Origin: an uncultured Legionella sp.
Lineage (GTDB): Bacteria > Pseudomonadota > Gammaproteobacteria > Legionellales > Legionellaceae
Assembly: GCA_945952115.1 (NCBI GenBank)
Contig: CAMFHA010000002.1
Location: 1 to 62,652, forward strand
DNA: 62,652 bases
Direction of reading: 5' to 3'
Below, one piece after another: positions 25,485-35,172 of the stretch. The notes beneath the pieces are model-generated. The model was given only the letters and a program-made list of their open reading frames with translations, had not been told where the DNA came from and searched no databases. Positions within the stretch are counted from its first letter, which is position 1; the number at the start of each line of letters is the position of its first letter. Both the position numbers and the translations under genes were made by a program.

Positions 25485-28400
25485 TTATTTTACTCCGCCA
25501 GGCAAGGCTCCTCCTGACGAAGGAGTAGCCTCCACAGTATCTGCCTGAGCACTTGAAGTTCCAGAAGAGCTTTCTTGATCTCCTTTTTTCTTAGCTTTTG
25601 CTCCTTGCTCTTGCCCCTTTCCACCAGCTTGTTTACCGGATTGTCCCAGAGAATCTTGAGAAGCTTTGGCTGCCTCACCCTGCTTTCCTTTGACCATCTC
25701 ATCACCCCATTGAGATGATTCAGCACCTATACTTTCAGGACTACCACCAATCCAGCGAAGCACTTTATCAGGCAAATAAGTGATTAAGGTAAAGGCTTTT
25801 TGCACTAAAGTAATATACATGGTTGTATAAGTTAAGATTGAGAAGAAAAACGCAAAAATACCTGCCCAGTCACTATATCCACCTGTACCAGACCCAGGAC
25901 TTGTGGTTCCTCCTGTTAAACTATTACCATAATCAGAATTAGTTTGAACTTGGGGAATCATTGTTTGTAAAGCATTAGAAGACGATTGAGGGGCTTGAAT
26001 AAAGCTAATAGCATGTTCATAACCTGCGTTTAACACCCAAATACTAACATACGATAAAGCAATAGCGGATATATAACCAATAATCATCATTGCGGGTCTT
26101 AAAAATACACTCATCAATAACATAATCGCTGCTTCGCCTTTACCAAAAGCATCATGCCCCTCAGGATGAGTCACTCCTAATGCAACAATAGGTGCTGCTA
26201 CCATAGCTTCTATTACAGTAATTAACCAAGCAACAGCACCAAAAGTAAAAATCATATAAGGCAATATAGGAATATAATAAGCAGTTGAAAAACCAATGCT
26301 TACCATTATTCCTAACCAGCTAAGTAATAAAGGCAATACGAATATCAAAGCCAAGAGCAGCAATGGGCCTGCGATTGAAAAAGCAATGATAAGCCCAAGA
26401 GAAGTAAGCCATAAATTACCAGCAAAATTAATGTAATAAACACCCATATTAGCTAAAGCAATAATGGGATTAGCTCCTGGCGAATTAATCATTGCTAAGC
26501 CAGCTTGAAAAATCTGAGCTAAGGCCTGCAATGGGACTGTCATAAAAGCCATCATTAATTGCTGTATTAGTTGCCCAAAAATAGCAATAAACACGTTAAA
26601 GACAACAAGAATAATGGCATTATAGAATATATCCCCCATTAAGCCACCCAAACAAAAAGAGAACATAAATGTTTTTACATTTCCACAACCAAATGTCATC
26701 GGTTTTAAATACTGGTTGTTTGGACTAACGGTCACACTTACTGTATTCGCAAAATTTAAATTATTATAAGCTCCAGGCTGACCTGCTTGTTGTACCATTA
26801 AAGAGTTATTAACAAACCCGTAGACGTTTAAAGATAAGGCACCAGTTTGCGCTGTTAAATTTTGTTGAGACGTGCTAAAACTAGGAGCAGTAACAGTATT
26901 AGGAGTGATCCCTTGTATAAGATTCGAGATCACTGTCACATTTGATTTAACACTATCTAACATGCCATCTAAGGTTGTATTATATAATGTATTGTCTGCA
27001 CTGGCACTGGGAGTGTTGACCTCAACACTAGTAAGCACGCTTGCTTCTAATCCACTTTGAGTATCATAACCATTTCCTCCCGCCGTACTAGAACTTGCAG
27101 CACTGCCATTTAATTTAACTAAATCAAAAAAATAAGCTCCAGCTGTTATCCAACCCTGTGCATTGGAAGTAGCGATAAAACTCCGCGCGTTGTCACCTGT
27201 TTGTGTTTTATTAATGGTTTGAATCAATCTTAAAGTTGGTTGAATTACTCCATTATAATCGGCTACTGCCCCAGCAAACTCAGTTCCATTAAATAAGACG
27301 CCCCCTCCGCAAGTATTCGTTAATGTTGGATCAGGCCCCCAAGTCGAGCACGATTGATTACTACTGCTAGAAGATGTACAAGTTCCACCAGTAGCATTAT
27401 AAGGAATACCAAACTGTTCCTGTGCACTTGAATTACACTGAGTATTAGCTCCATTATTACTGTTATTGCTATTGTTTGATTGACTAAAATCAGGATCATT
27501 ATTTATCATTGTTTGTGCCACAAAAGAAAGATCTACATACATTTGTTGCAAAGCAATAGCACGAGAAAGCTGTGCAGCTTCTACTTCAGCCCCTGTTAAT
27601 ACAGCGGTGGCTGAGTTTTGAGTTTTATTTCCAAATCCAGACCAAGAAGTACTTGTTTCTTCATTTGTTTTAGTGGTTCCAGCATTGACTGTAGTATTCG
27701 TTCCGGTAGGGCCTGTAGGTACACCGGCAACAGGTTTCCATTTAATAGTTCCGCAGCTTCCATCAAGCGATGAATAAGGCGATGTTCCATTAAGTGCAAA
27801 ATAAGGCATTTTCATTACATAATTGCCTTTATCATCTAAATAAGGATGTGCTACAGTTTTATTCCCAGATTTATCTTCCGTAACAACACCTTGATCAGAA
27901 GTACTTTGCAAGTTAACAAAATTTACTGTACTTAAAAAATCAGGAACTGAATTTTGACACAGAGTTTTAGCATCATCCGGAATAGGATTTTCTTTACATC
28001 GACCTCCATCACTCATATCTATTGTACGTTGTTGCTCTAATTGTTTTTGTATCCCCAACATACATACTTGCCCTACAAGTATAGTAAATGCACCTTTGGG
28101 TAAAGCCAGCGCTTTTCCATTAGCAGCATCAAGAAGACTTATACCAGGATTAGGTTCTGCCTGAATAATGACTCCACCACGATTTAAATAACTTAAAGCA
28201 GCTTGCCATACCTTATCTGCCGCGCCAACACCTTGCACCACTATCCACATTACAAAAATTTGCATCAAACAATAACCAGATGCTTTGGGGATAAGTAAAG
28301 CAAGACCAAAAGTAGAACGTAAAGGAATCCAAATAGAAGACCATTTTTGGCCTAACATTTGCCCTTCTTGAGCGGTATTCATTGTGGACACCATTAAAGT

Positions 28401-28637
28401 GTACATAATGATAATTCCACCAAGAGCAAGCACTGCGGAATTAAAAACCGTAAACATAGCGCCCATAATTTGGCTGCCTGAGCTATGCAAAACTCCATCA
28501 ACGGCACCAAATAAGTTACCTAAAAATACAACAGAATAATCACTTGCAGGTGGAGCAAAACTGAGGGTGGTACTATCATCAGCACATGCTAAAATTGGAA
28601 TCAGATTTAAAAGAAAGAGTAACCACCGCTTATTCAT
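25485..28637 (-). CDS. dotA: Dot/Icm polytopic inner-membrane protein DotA
   Basis: Large inner-membrane protein of the Dot/Icm apparatus, which L. pneumophila also releases. The 1050 residues match the usual size (about 1048). A signal-like N-terminus (LLFLLNLIPILACADDS) and two early membrane segments are followed by a large periplasmic domain (about 150-650). That domain is rich in Asn, Ser and Thr and has several cysteines. At least six membrane segments lie in the C-terminal third (for example IAFSIAGPLLLLALIFVLPL). The tail is Gly/Lys/Ser-rich. Its start overlaps icmV by 8 bp, so icmV-dotA are co-transcribed. Confidence 0.95.
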   Translation of the reverse strand: MNKRWLLFLLNLIPILACADDSTTLSFAPPASDYSVVFLGNLFGAVDGVLHSSGSQIMGAMFTVFNSAVLALGGIIIMYTLMVSTMNTAQEGQMLGQKWSSIWIPLRSTFGLALLIPKASGYCLMQIFVMWIVVQGVGAADKVWQAALSYLNRGGVIIQAEPNPGISLLDAANGKALALPKGAFTILVGQVCMLGIQKQLEQQRTIDMSDGGRCKENPIPDDAKTLCQNSVPDFLSTVNFVNLQSTSDQGVVTEDKSGNKTVAHPYLDDKGNYVMKMPYFALNGTSPYSSLDGSCGTIKWKPVAGVPTGPTGTNTTVNAGTTKTNEETSTSWSGFGNKTQNSATAVLTGAEVEAAQLSRAIALQQMYVDLSFVAQTMINNDPDFSQSNNSNNSNNGANTQCNSSAQEQFGIPYNATGGTCTSSSSSNQSCSTWGPDPTLTNTCGGGVLFNGTEFAGAVADYNGVIQPTLRLIQTINKTQTGDNARSFIATSNAQGWITAGAYFFDLVKLNGSAASSSTAGGNGYDTQSGLEASVLTSVEVNTPSASADNTLYNTTLDGMLDSVKSNVTVISNLIQGITPNTVTAPSFSTSQQNLTAQTGALSLNVYGFVNNSLMVQQAGQPGAYNNLNFANTVSVTVSPNNQYLKPMTFGCGNVKTFMFSFCLGGLMGDIFYNAIILVVFNVFIAIFGQLIQQLMMAFMTVPLQALAQIFQAGLAMINSPGANPIIALANMGVYYINFAGNLWLTSLGLIIAFSIAGPLLLLALIFVLPLLLSWLGIMVSIGFSTAYYIPILPYMIFTFGAVAWLITVIEAMVAAPIVALGVTHPEGHDAFGKGEAAIMLLMSVFLRPAMMIIGYISAIALSYVSIWVLNAGYEHAISFIQAPQSSSNALQTMIPQVQTNSDYGNSLTGGTTSPGSGTGGYSDWAGIFAFFFSILTYTTMYITLVQKAFTLITYLPDKVLRWIGGSPESIGAESSQWGDEMVKGKQGEAAKASQDSLGQSGKQAGGKGQEQGAKAKKKGDQESSSGTSSAQADTVEATPSSGGALPGGVK

Positions 28638-29109
28638 CTTTAGCCCTCAATAAACCTTTTTTGAACCACTCTTCAAAGGAACAGCCTAACTTACGATTTT
28701 TAATTTGGTAATACCAAAAATGATATCGAAAAGCGAGGGCCAATGCGATCAACATAACTACAAAACTGACTAATGCAGCACGGAAAGTACCCCAGAACAA
28801 ATGATATCCAGTATAAATAAAAATACAAAAAGCAAGAAGCAACATAAGAATACTAAGCCGATATAAGGCTTTTTCTCGCACTAGCAGGTCTTTATCTGAT
28901 AATTTAAGCGCTTTCTGAGCAGTTTCAAAAGACTCGGTTAAAACTGCTTCATTTTTTTTCCTTCTTTCTATATCAGGGATAAAAAAATGTTGAAATAAAC
29001 TCCCTACAAAACCAGTAAATAATTTCACACGATCCCAATCAAACCAATAAGGGATATTAATGATACTAGTAAAAACTCTTATAATTCTCGAGTCAGATTT
29101 CTTTTTCAT
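28630..29109 (-). CDS. icmV: Dot/Icm protein IcmV
   Basis: Small inner-membrane Dot/Icm component of 159 residues. It has a basic, polar N-terminal third (SIINIPYWFDWDRVKLFTGF) and two membrane segments at about 85-103 and 107-127, then a basic tail. L. pneumophila IcmV is about 151 residues with the same topology. It is the first gene of icmV-dotA and is transcribed away from icmWX. Confidence 0.92.
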   Translation of the reverse strand: MKKKSDSRIIRVFTSIINIPYWFDWDRVKLFTGFVGSLFQHFFIPDIERRKKNEAVLTESFETAQKALKLSDKDLLVREKALYRLSILMLLLAFCIFIYTGYHLFWGTFRAALVSFVVMLIALALAFRYHFWYYQIKNRKLGCSFEEWFKKGLLRAKDE

Positions 29110-29193
29110 AATTTTTACTTTTTAAAATAATGGACTTTTACTCTTCATACTATACTATAGTAGAATGTAATAATTTATTCCATTAATCAACAG

Positions 29194-29208
29194 GTAAGCA
29201 CACCTAAA
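29194..29208 (+). promoter_or_regulatory. Possible CpxR-like box between icmV and icmW
   Basis: GTAAG-CACAC-CTAAA matches the CpxR pattern GTAAA-N5-GTAAA with two mismatches. It is 85 bp upstream of icmV and 165 bp upstream of icmW. CpxR is known to control icmV-dotA and icmW-icmX in L. pneumophila. A site this short can arise by chance, so confidence is low. Confidence 0.35.
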
Positions 29209-29373
29209 GATGCATTATCAAATCAAAATGCCTACGTTACGCATTTAATGCGCTAAGTTTAATTTCGATCTTTATTTTTTAAGATCATTTGGCTAGTTTA
29301 ACTACGTAGACAATAAAAACTTTTTAGTGCTCAAATTAGAGGTGTTTATTCTTAAATTTATAGTAGAGAAAAT

Positions 29374-29829
29374 ATGCCTGATCTAAGTCATGAAGCATCT
29401 GCACAATATTGGTTCGAATATTTAGATCCAATGATTTACCGTGTTATTACTTTCATGGAAAGTGTAGAAGATTGGACTCTCGATGGAAATCCTGAGTTTG
29501 AAGCTGCTATGGAACAATTAGGAAAAGAGCTTGATGATATTGAAAAAATAGATATGGGCTTATTATCTGAAGAAGAAAAATTTATTCGAATTGTAGGGAA
29601 TATCAAATCAGGAAGAGGCTTACGCTTACTGCAAGCAATCGACACCGTGCATCCAGGAAGCGCATCTAGAGTACTGATCCATGCGGAGGAAACCAGCTTA
29701 GGCAGTTATGATCCTGCTGGATTTTTTTTAAAAAGAAATATTGTATTTGAACGATTAAGACTATTATCACGAGTTTTTTCTCAATACCGCTTAAAACTTG
29801 TTTTACGTGCACTAGAAGGGGATGAATAA
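29374..29829 (+). CDS. icmW: Dot/Icm adaptor IcmW
   Basis: Acidic cytoplasmic adaptor that, with IcmS, delivers effectors to the DotL coupling complex. The length of 151 residues equals that of L. pneumophila IcmW. Conserved-looking stretches are QYWFEYLDPMIYRVITFMES, NIKSGRGLRLLQAIDTVHPG and EETSLGSYDPAGFFLKRNIV. It is 2 bp upstream of icmX, in one operon. Confidence 0.96.
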   Translation: MPDLSHEASAQYWFEYLDPMIYRVITFMESVEDWTLDGNPEFEAAMEQLGKELDDIEKIDMGLLSEEEKFIRIVGNIKSGRGLRLLQAIDTVHPGSASRVLIHAEETSLGSYDPAGFFLKRNIVFERLRLLSRVFSQYRLKLVLRALEGDE

Positions 29830-29831
29830 TA

Positions 29832-31316
29832 ATGAAATTAGGAAAGTTGCTTGTTACTCAAATAGCATATTTTGTTGTATTAACTGCCACGGCACAAAGT
29901 TATAATGACCCTAATGCAGCACAAGCCAATCAAAATACTCAAAATATTGCTCAATACATTACAAATTGGGGAGCTTATTTAGGTTATGATGTTACAGTAC
30001 AAAAAACTCCACCTTTAGCTAGTTTAGAGTTAGTAGATTATACGGATACTTCTTTATTTGAAACTTTATTATACGCTACTTATTTTGGCTCAATTCCCAC
30101 TACTACTCCACCTGTGCAAAGCAGTGGTAATTCTGAACCCAACTCAGGCTCAAACACTCAACCAGGCCAAGGTCTACCTTTTTTACCGAGTACAGTATCC
30201 ATAGCCAATCTTATTAATAAAGCTTCGAATTTGACTTTCCCTAATTATAATAATAATAAAAATAATAGTTCATCGACACAAGCGGCAATTCAAGCCAACG
30301 CACTAGTTGATCAACCCCCATATCAAGCGGATCCTGTAAGTCAAGCTATTTTTAATATTTTAGGTACTCCTGATGTAAGTTACTGTAGTTCTAATCCGCA
30401 AAGTCCTCTACTAAATATTCTTAATGGAACAAATCCTAATAATAGCCAGGGACAAAGTGGAACTGCTTGCTCTATCGCACCAACCCTATTTCAATCACAG
30501 TTAGTAGAAAATGCTTTAGGCCCCATACCTACTCCTAGTGCTTTTTATTCGATTGCCAGTAATATCAATGTATTACCACAACTAAATAGTAATTCATTGA
30601 TAGCACCCTTATATTATTCGAGCGATTCACTTAGTTCGCTTGGAATTACTAATCCACCAGAGAACTCAGGCTTAACAGCAAGTACACAAGCTGAGTTAGC
30701 AGCGAATTTTATTAGATATGTTTCCGGATCAGTTGTCCCTACTCTTTTACCTAACAAATATGCTTACTCTACCGTGTACAAATTAGCAACGAATTCAGGA
30801 CCGTCTCAACCACAAATGCAAGCTATTCTTAGTACCTATATTACTAATCTTCGAGTTTATGCTGCACAAAGCTCTGTAGGTATTGCCAATTTATATTACA
30901 TTCTTGCAAGAAGATTGCCACAACAACCTACAAATAGTGAAAATAATACGCAATTAAATAGCCAAGCTTTAAATGAATATAATATGGCGACATGGAGGAT
31001 TTTTAAACCAGGCACGACAGCTCCAAGTACGTCCAGCTCTTCCAGCTCGTCAAGTTCCTCAAGCTCAACGTCGCAATCGCAGTGCAATGGATCTCAATGG
31101 ACTTGTAAAATTAATACTGCAAGCCCTGCTGCTGTACAAAAAGAAATCGCTATTTTATTAGCAGAAATTAATTATCAACTTTATTTAGATAGACAATTAC
31201 AAGAACGCATGTTAATGACCAGCTCAGTATCTTTATTACAAGGTACAAAAGCAACTCAACCAACATCAGATCTGTCAAACCAAATAATCTCAGCATCTAC
31301 TGCAATTGCTCAATAA
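29832..31316 (+). CDS. icmX: Dot/Icm periplasmic protein IcmX
   Basis: Secreted/periplasmic Dot/Icm component of 494 residues. The signal peptide is MKLGKLLVTQIAYFVVLTATA, and an Asn/Gln/Ser-rich mature domain follows. Several low-complexity linkers are visible, including a pure serine run near residues 400-412 (coded by mixed TCN/AGY codons). L. pneumophila IcmX is shorter (about 466), and the linkers explain the difference. It follows icmW after 2 bp, and a stem-loop follows the stop. Confidence 0.93.
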   Translation: MKLGKLLVTQIAYFVVLTATAQSYNDPNAAQANQNTQNIAQYITNWGAYLGYDVTVQKTPPLASLELVDYTDTSLFETLLYATYFGSIPTTTPPVQSSGNSEPNSGSNTQPGQGLPFLPSTVSIANLINKASNLTFPNYNNNKNNSSSTQAAIQANALVDQPPYQADPVSQAIFNILGTPDVSYCSSNPQSPLLNILNGTNPNNSQGQSGTACSIAPTLFQSQLVENALGPIPTPSAFYSIASNINVLPQLNSNSLIAPLYYSSDSLSSLGITNPPENSGLTASTQAELAANFIRYVSGSVVPTLLPNKYAYSTVYKLATNSGPSQPQMQAILSTYITNLRVYAAQSSVGIANLYYILARRLPQQPTNSENNTQLNSQALNEYNMATWRIFKPGTTAPSTSSSSSSSSSSSSTSQSQCNGSQWTCKINTASPAAVQKEIAILLAEINYQLYLDRQLQERMLMTSSVSLLQGTKATQPTSDLSNQIISASTAIAQ

Positions 31317-31328
31317 TTTTAAACCTAG

Positions 31329-31360
31329 CTAGCAACACTTTTTTAAAAGAGTGTTGCTAG
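31329..31360. terminator. Stem-loop after icmX
   Basis: CTAGCAACACT (31329-31339) pairs with AGTGTTGCTAG (31350-31360), around a TTTTTTAAAAG loop. It starts 12 bp after the icmX stop. An A-run rather than a T-run follows, so it is a weak intrinsic terminator or a transcript-protecting hairpin. Confidence 0.5.
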
Positions 31361-31418
31361 AAAAATAATGCAAAAAAAGAATAATATGCTATTATTCTGA
31401 ACTCTCCCCCAAAAAAAA

Positions 31419-33878
31419 ATGATTATGTCTAAGCCTTTCATTTTCTATGTCGATGGCATGCATTGCATTAGTTGTAGTAACACAATAGAACATGCTTTAC
31501 GGCAAAATAATCAGTATAAGATAGATTATGTTCATATAGACTTAACTACTTCTGATCCCAAAAAAGTAACTGTTATTATAGCAAATGCTAATGAAACTCA
31601 AGAGTCTATTTGGCAACAACTAAAAAACCATATTGAAGACGTAGGCTTTACTTGTAGAGAAAATACTTATCAACCACTAATACCTCAAAAGAAAATAGAG
31701 AAAAAACAAGATAACTCAATACAAACCATTAAAAATTTTTTTTCTTCTCATTGGTTTTTAGGTGGCTTGGGCTCACTTCTAGGACTTACACTATTAATTA
31801 GTTTTTTAGTCATTCCTAGTTTACCTTTAACGGTTATGATTGGTTTGGCCAGTTTAAGTACACTATTTACTTTAATTCTAGGCGCAAGCTCTTTTTATGA
31901 TGCTTGGAAAAAATTTATTAAATCATCCACATTGACAATGGATAGTTTATTTACCATTAGCACCATTTGCATTCTGATTGTGTCTGTTGCCTCATTTTTT
32001 GTGCCAGGCCTTCCAATGATGTTTGAAGCTGGTCTACTTATTTATGGTTTTCGTCATATTGGTTTAGCGATTGAAGAAACCTTGAAAGAAAAAATTCATC
32101 CGGGTCGCTTTCAAGATAAAGCGCCACAAAATGCCCGTTTGGTATTGGAAAGTGGAATCTATAATTTACCACTAAGCGCTATTCAGACGAAGCATCTTAT
32201 TAAAATTCTTCCAGGAGAAATTATCCCGCTTGATGGTGAATGCGAACAGGACTCTTCAATTTATAACACCATTATTAAAGGTTCTTCTGTACCACAACAT
32301 TACCTCAAAGGAGATAAAGTATTAGCCGGAATGCGTTTAGCAGAAGATGCGCAACCACTAGAGCTAAGAGTGCTGAACACTTCAGAACACTCTTATCTTG
32401 CTCGTCTCGATGCAGCTATTGAGCAGTCTTTACTTGAAAAGGCACCTCTTGAGTTAAAAACACAAAAACTCTTAAATTATTTTATACCTTCAGTTATAGC
32501 TCTTGCAATTATATGCGGTATAGGATTGAGTTTCTTTTTTCCTGCTGCAATTGTAATTCAAAGCGTTTTATCAATCCTAGTAAGTGCCTGCCCTTGCACT
32601 CTAGGCCTGATTATACCCTTAGCAGTAAAAACAGGAATGCATAAAGCAGGGGAATATGGCGTTTATTTTAAGAATGCTAAAGTTTTACAAGAAGCTGAAC
32701 AAATAGATACTATTGTTTTTGATTTAAATGGAACCTTAACTCAAGGCATTCCCAGTGTAAAAAATTATAATTTATTGACCTCTAGTCAACTTAAATTAAC
32801 AGATTTTTTCAATCTCTGCGCATCTTTAGAACATACTTCTCATCATCCTTTTGCTAAAGCAATTAATTTTTATGCACAAGCGTATAAACCCACCCCCTAC
32901 AAGGTGACTGAAATCAATACATCCCATCATGCGGGAATTACGGGTTTTATTAAAGGCGTTCCGTATGCTATTGGCGGTTCTAAACTGATGCAAGAATTGA
33001 AGATTGATACTGCTAAAATAGAAAATGAAATCCAGTTAGAAGCTGGTGATAGCATTGTTTATCTCGCTAAAGAAAAAGAGCTTTTAGGTTATCTTGTATT
33101 AACCGATCCTTTGCGCAAAGATGCCTTAAATCTTGTTCAGCATTTACAAGATCAAGGCAAAGACATTTATCTGTGTACTGGCTCAGATGAAAATACAGCT
33201 CAACGATATGCTAAGTACTTAGGGATAAAAAACATTCATGCTAACTATCATGCAACTACACTAAAAGAACAGGATAAATCAAAGCCAAGTTTAATAAAAA
33301 ACTTACAACAACAGAACAAAAAAGTAGCAATGATCGGCGATGCAGCAAATGATAGTCATGCCTTAGCAGCAAGCAATTTAGGCATTGCTGTCTTATCACA
33401 AAATAGTGATGAGTTAATACAAAAATATGCAGGTGCTGTGATTCAAAAAGATAGCCTAATGCCTATTGCAAGTCTATTTGAAATTTCAAAACATACCGTA
33501 AGCAATATCAATCAAAATTTATTAATAACTACTGGCTATAATGCGGCTGCTTTTCTCATTTCAGCTGGTTTAAGAATTAGCCCAGCACTTGGGGCTTTCT
33601 TAATGATTGTGCAAGCAGGGATTGTTTTAGGAAATGTGTATCGATTTAAAAAACAAGCTCTAATCAATTTAGAAAAAGAAACACTCCAAGATGATGCAAA
33701 AAATTCTTCTTTTAAAAAAATGCACTATTGTAGTAATCTAAATTCCTCTAGTAATAAAATGAATCAAGAACTAAAGCAACCAACTGAAGAGATCAAACAT
33801 CACTTAGCTTTTAAGCAATTAAACAATAAACCAAAAATTGAAGAACAGCCTGAGCCCTGTTGTGCTTTATTTTTGTAA
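31419..33878 (+). CDS. Heavy-metal P1B-type ATPase with altered catalytic motifs
   Basis: An inner-membrane metal transporter homologue of 819 residues. The N-terminal HMA domain has GMHCISC (Cys16, Cys19). Membrane segments at about 112-157, 176-213, 352-375 and 378-403 include the metal-site CPC (391-393). The HP motif (H476-P477) and GDxxND hinge (G640-D645) are intact. However, the phosphorylation motif DKTGT reads DLNGT (D435), and the actuator TGES reads KGSS (287-290). The tail is polar and ends EPCCALFL, with two more cysteines. It may be a slowed or repurposed pump, with copper-type ligands. It lies just beyond icmX. Confidence 0.9.
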   Translation: MIMSKPFIFYVDGMHCISCSNTIEHALRQNNQYKIDYVHIDLTTSDPKKVTVIIANANETQESIWQQLKNHIEDVGFTCRENTYQPLIPQKKIEKKQDNSIQTIKNFFSSHWFLGGLGSLLGLTLLISFLVIPSLPLTVMIGLASLSTLFTLILGASSFYDAWKKFIKSSTLTMDSLFTISTICILIVSVASFFVPGLPMMFEAGLLIYGFRHIGLAIEETLKEKIHPGRFQDKAPQNARLVLESGIYNLPLSAIQTKHLIKILPGEIIPLDGECEQDSSIYNTIIKGSSVPQHYLKGDKVLAGMRLAEDAQPLELRVLNTSEHSYLARLDAAIEQSLLEKAPLELKTQKLLNYFIPSVIALAIICGIGLSFFFPAAIVIQSVLSILVSACPCTLGLIIPLAVKTGMHKAGEYGVYFKNAKVLQEAEQIDTIVFDLNGTLTQGIPSVKNYNLLTSSQLKLTDFFNLCASLEHTSHHPFAKAINFYAQAYKPTPYKVTEINTSHHAGITGFIKGVPYAIGGSKLMQELKIDTAKIENEIQLEAGDSIVYLAKEKELLGYLVLTDPLRKDALNLVQHLQDQGKDIYLCTGSDENTAQRYAKYLGIKNIHANYHATTLKEQDKSKPSLIKNLQQQNKKVAMIGDAANDSHALAASNLGIAVLSQNSDELIQKYAGAVIQKDSLMPIASLFEISKHTVSNINQNLLITTGYNAAAFLISAGLRISPALGAFLMIVQAGIVLGNVYRFKKQALINLEKETLQDDAKNSSFKKMHYCSNLNSSSNKMNQELKQPTEEIKHHLAFKQLNNKPKIEEQPEPCCALFL

Positions 33879-34058
33879 GTTAATGTCATCCTAGGTCAGA
33901 GCAATCGCGCTAAAAATCATTTGATTTAAGGGGTTGTCATTTAGTACAACTTACCATGGACAAGAAACTCGGAGGATTCATCTTTTATTTGCTCAAATTC
34001 ATCTAAACAGAATATCGTTTTAGGCTATGCTGCTACCACAGCTTTTAGTGCAATTATA

Positions 34059-34262
34059 GGGGATCTAGGAGAGAAACGCCCAAATTTCTAATTTAGTCCA
34101 TATGTGGTTAGATATATTTATTATAAGACATATATTGCGCATAATGATTAATTAAATTTAAGATCGATGCGTTCATAAATACTAGTAAAAAATGATTTTT
34201 TGCACACAAATGATTATTGAATATACAAATCAGAAATTTGGACGTTTCTCGCCTAGATCCCC
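34059..34262. repeat. MITE-like element with 36-bp imperfect terminal inverted repeats
   Basis: GGGGATCTAGGAGAGAAACG at the left continues to 34094. It is matched inverted at 34227-34262 with three mismatches. The interior is AT-rich and non-coding. It occupies most of the roughly 440-bp gap between the P-type ATPase and the desaturase. Confidence 0.75.
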
Positions 34263-34315
34263 TTTCTGTTGTAGAATAATACTTTTTTGATACAAGTGAA
34301 ACGCTAGGCTGTTAA

Positions 34316-35047
34316 ATGACCACTCTTGATCCTAAAGTTAACGAATTTATGCAAGCCATTACGAAATATTTAAACCATTACAAGTATAAACGTTTTGAAA
34401 CTATAGTGTCATGCTTAATAATTTCATTGCAAATAATTAGTTTATATAATCTAATTCATTCATGGGAAAGCACTGCGTACCCTTGGATCATTCTTGTTTT
34501 GGTTGTCTCCTACGTAATTACAGATTTTATTAATGGTCTAGTGCATATGTATATGGATAATAACACGCAATATAATTCTATCCCCGGTCCATATATTGCT
34601 GCCTTCCACCTACACCATGCAAAATCTATCTATACAATCAGGCACCCGTTAAAAGTCTATTTTGATGAATCTGGTACTAAATTTTGGTTGTTAGGTTATT
34701 TATTTATCTTGGTTTTCTTACAGTTAAATCTTCACTTAGGCGTCATAAATATAGGATTAGTTTCATTTGGTGTATTGTCTTCAATTGCCGAGCTGTCGCA
34801 TTACTGGTGTCACAATGCAACTGCAGACAATAAAATTGTTATATGCCTACAAAATAATCATATATTACTCTCCAAAAAACATCATACAGCTCACCATTGC
34901 TCTGATAACACTCAATATGCTTTTTTAAATGGAATAACTGATCCTATTCTTAATCTTATAGCCCACACATATTACAAGGGTTATAAAAATTATGCAGATC
35001 AACATACCCGTAGTTATTTTCAGAGGCATATTAAGGCTACATTCTGA
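34316..35047 (+). CDS. Kua/TMEM189/CarF-family lipid desaturase
   Basis: A membrane-bound di-iron desaturase homologue of 243 residues. The family includes CarF and human PEDS1, which make the vinyl-ether bond of plasmalogens. Two hydrophobic segments lead into DFINGLVHMYMDN. Next come IPGPYIAAFHLHHAKSIY, ELSHYWCHN and KKHHTAHHCSDN, which supply the family's clustered histidines. NGITDPILNLI near the end also fits. The substrate here is unknown; ether-lipid or fatty-acyl desaturation is the likely chemistry. It is a single gene with no operon partner, flanked by inverted repeats, so horizontal acquisition is plausible. Confidence 0.85.
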   Translation: MTTLDPKVNEFMQAITKYLNHYKYKRFETIVSCLIISLQIISLYNLIHSWESTAYPWIILVLVVSYVITDFINGLVHMYMDNNTQYNSIPGPYIAAFHLHHAKSIYTIRHPLKVYFDESGTKFWLLGYLFILVFLQLNLHLGVINIGLVSFGVLSSIAELSHYWCHNATADNKIVICLQNNHILLSKKHHTAHHCSDNTQYAFLNGITDPILNLIAHTYYKGYKNYADQHTRSYFQRHIKATF

Positions 35048-35172
35048 AAGCTTAGGATATAGGATAATAAACAATAGTACCGGAATAGATCTTGGGAGTG
35101 TTAGTCATTATGTCAAGCGATTTTTAGCGCGATTGCCCTGCATCCTGGTTCAGTCTCTGAGTCTCTCTGTTG

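Larger units (their letters stand above)
33902..35136. repeat. 18-bp inverted repeats bracketing the lipid desaturase gene
   Basis: GCAATCGCGCTAAAAATC at 33902-33919 is exactly inverted at 35119-35136. Further partial matches continue inward for about seven bases. Between the repeats are a 204-bp palindrome-ended element and one gene (34316-35047). There is no transposase, so this could be a non-autonomous transposition unit or unrelated repeats on both sides. Confidence 0.6.

Noticed and set aside
30896..31161. Frames opposite or beside the serine-rich part of icmX
   Set aside because: Low-complexity codon runs keep other frames open; there is no start site or family match.
33855..33878. 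Possible prenylation-type C-terminus (CCALFL) on the P-type ATPase
   Set aside because: A CaaX box needs the cysteine four residues from the end. Here the cysteines are five and six from the end, so it does not fit.
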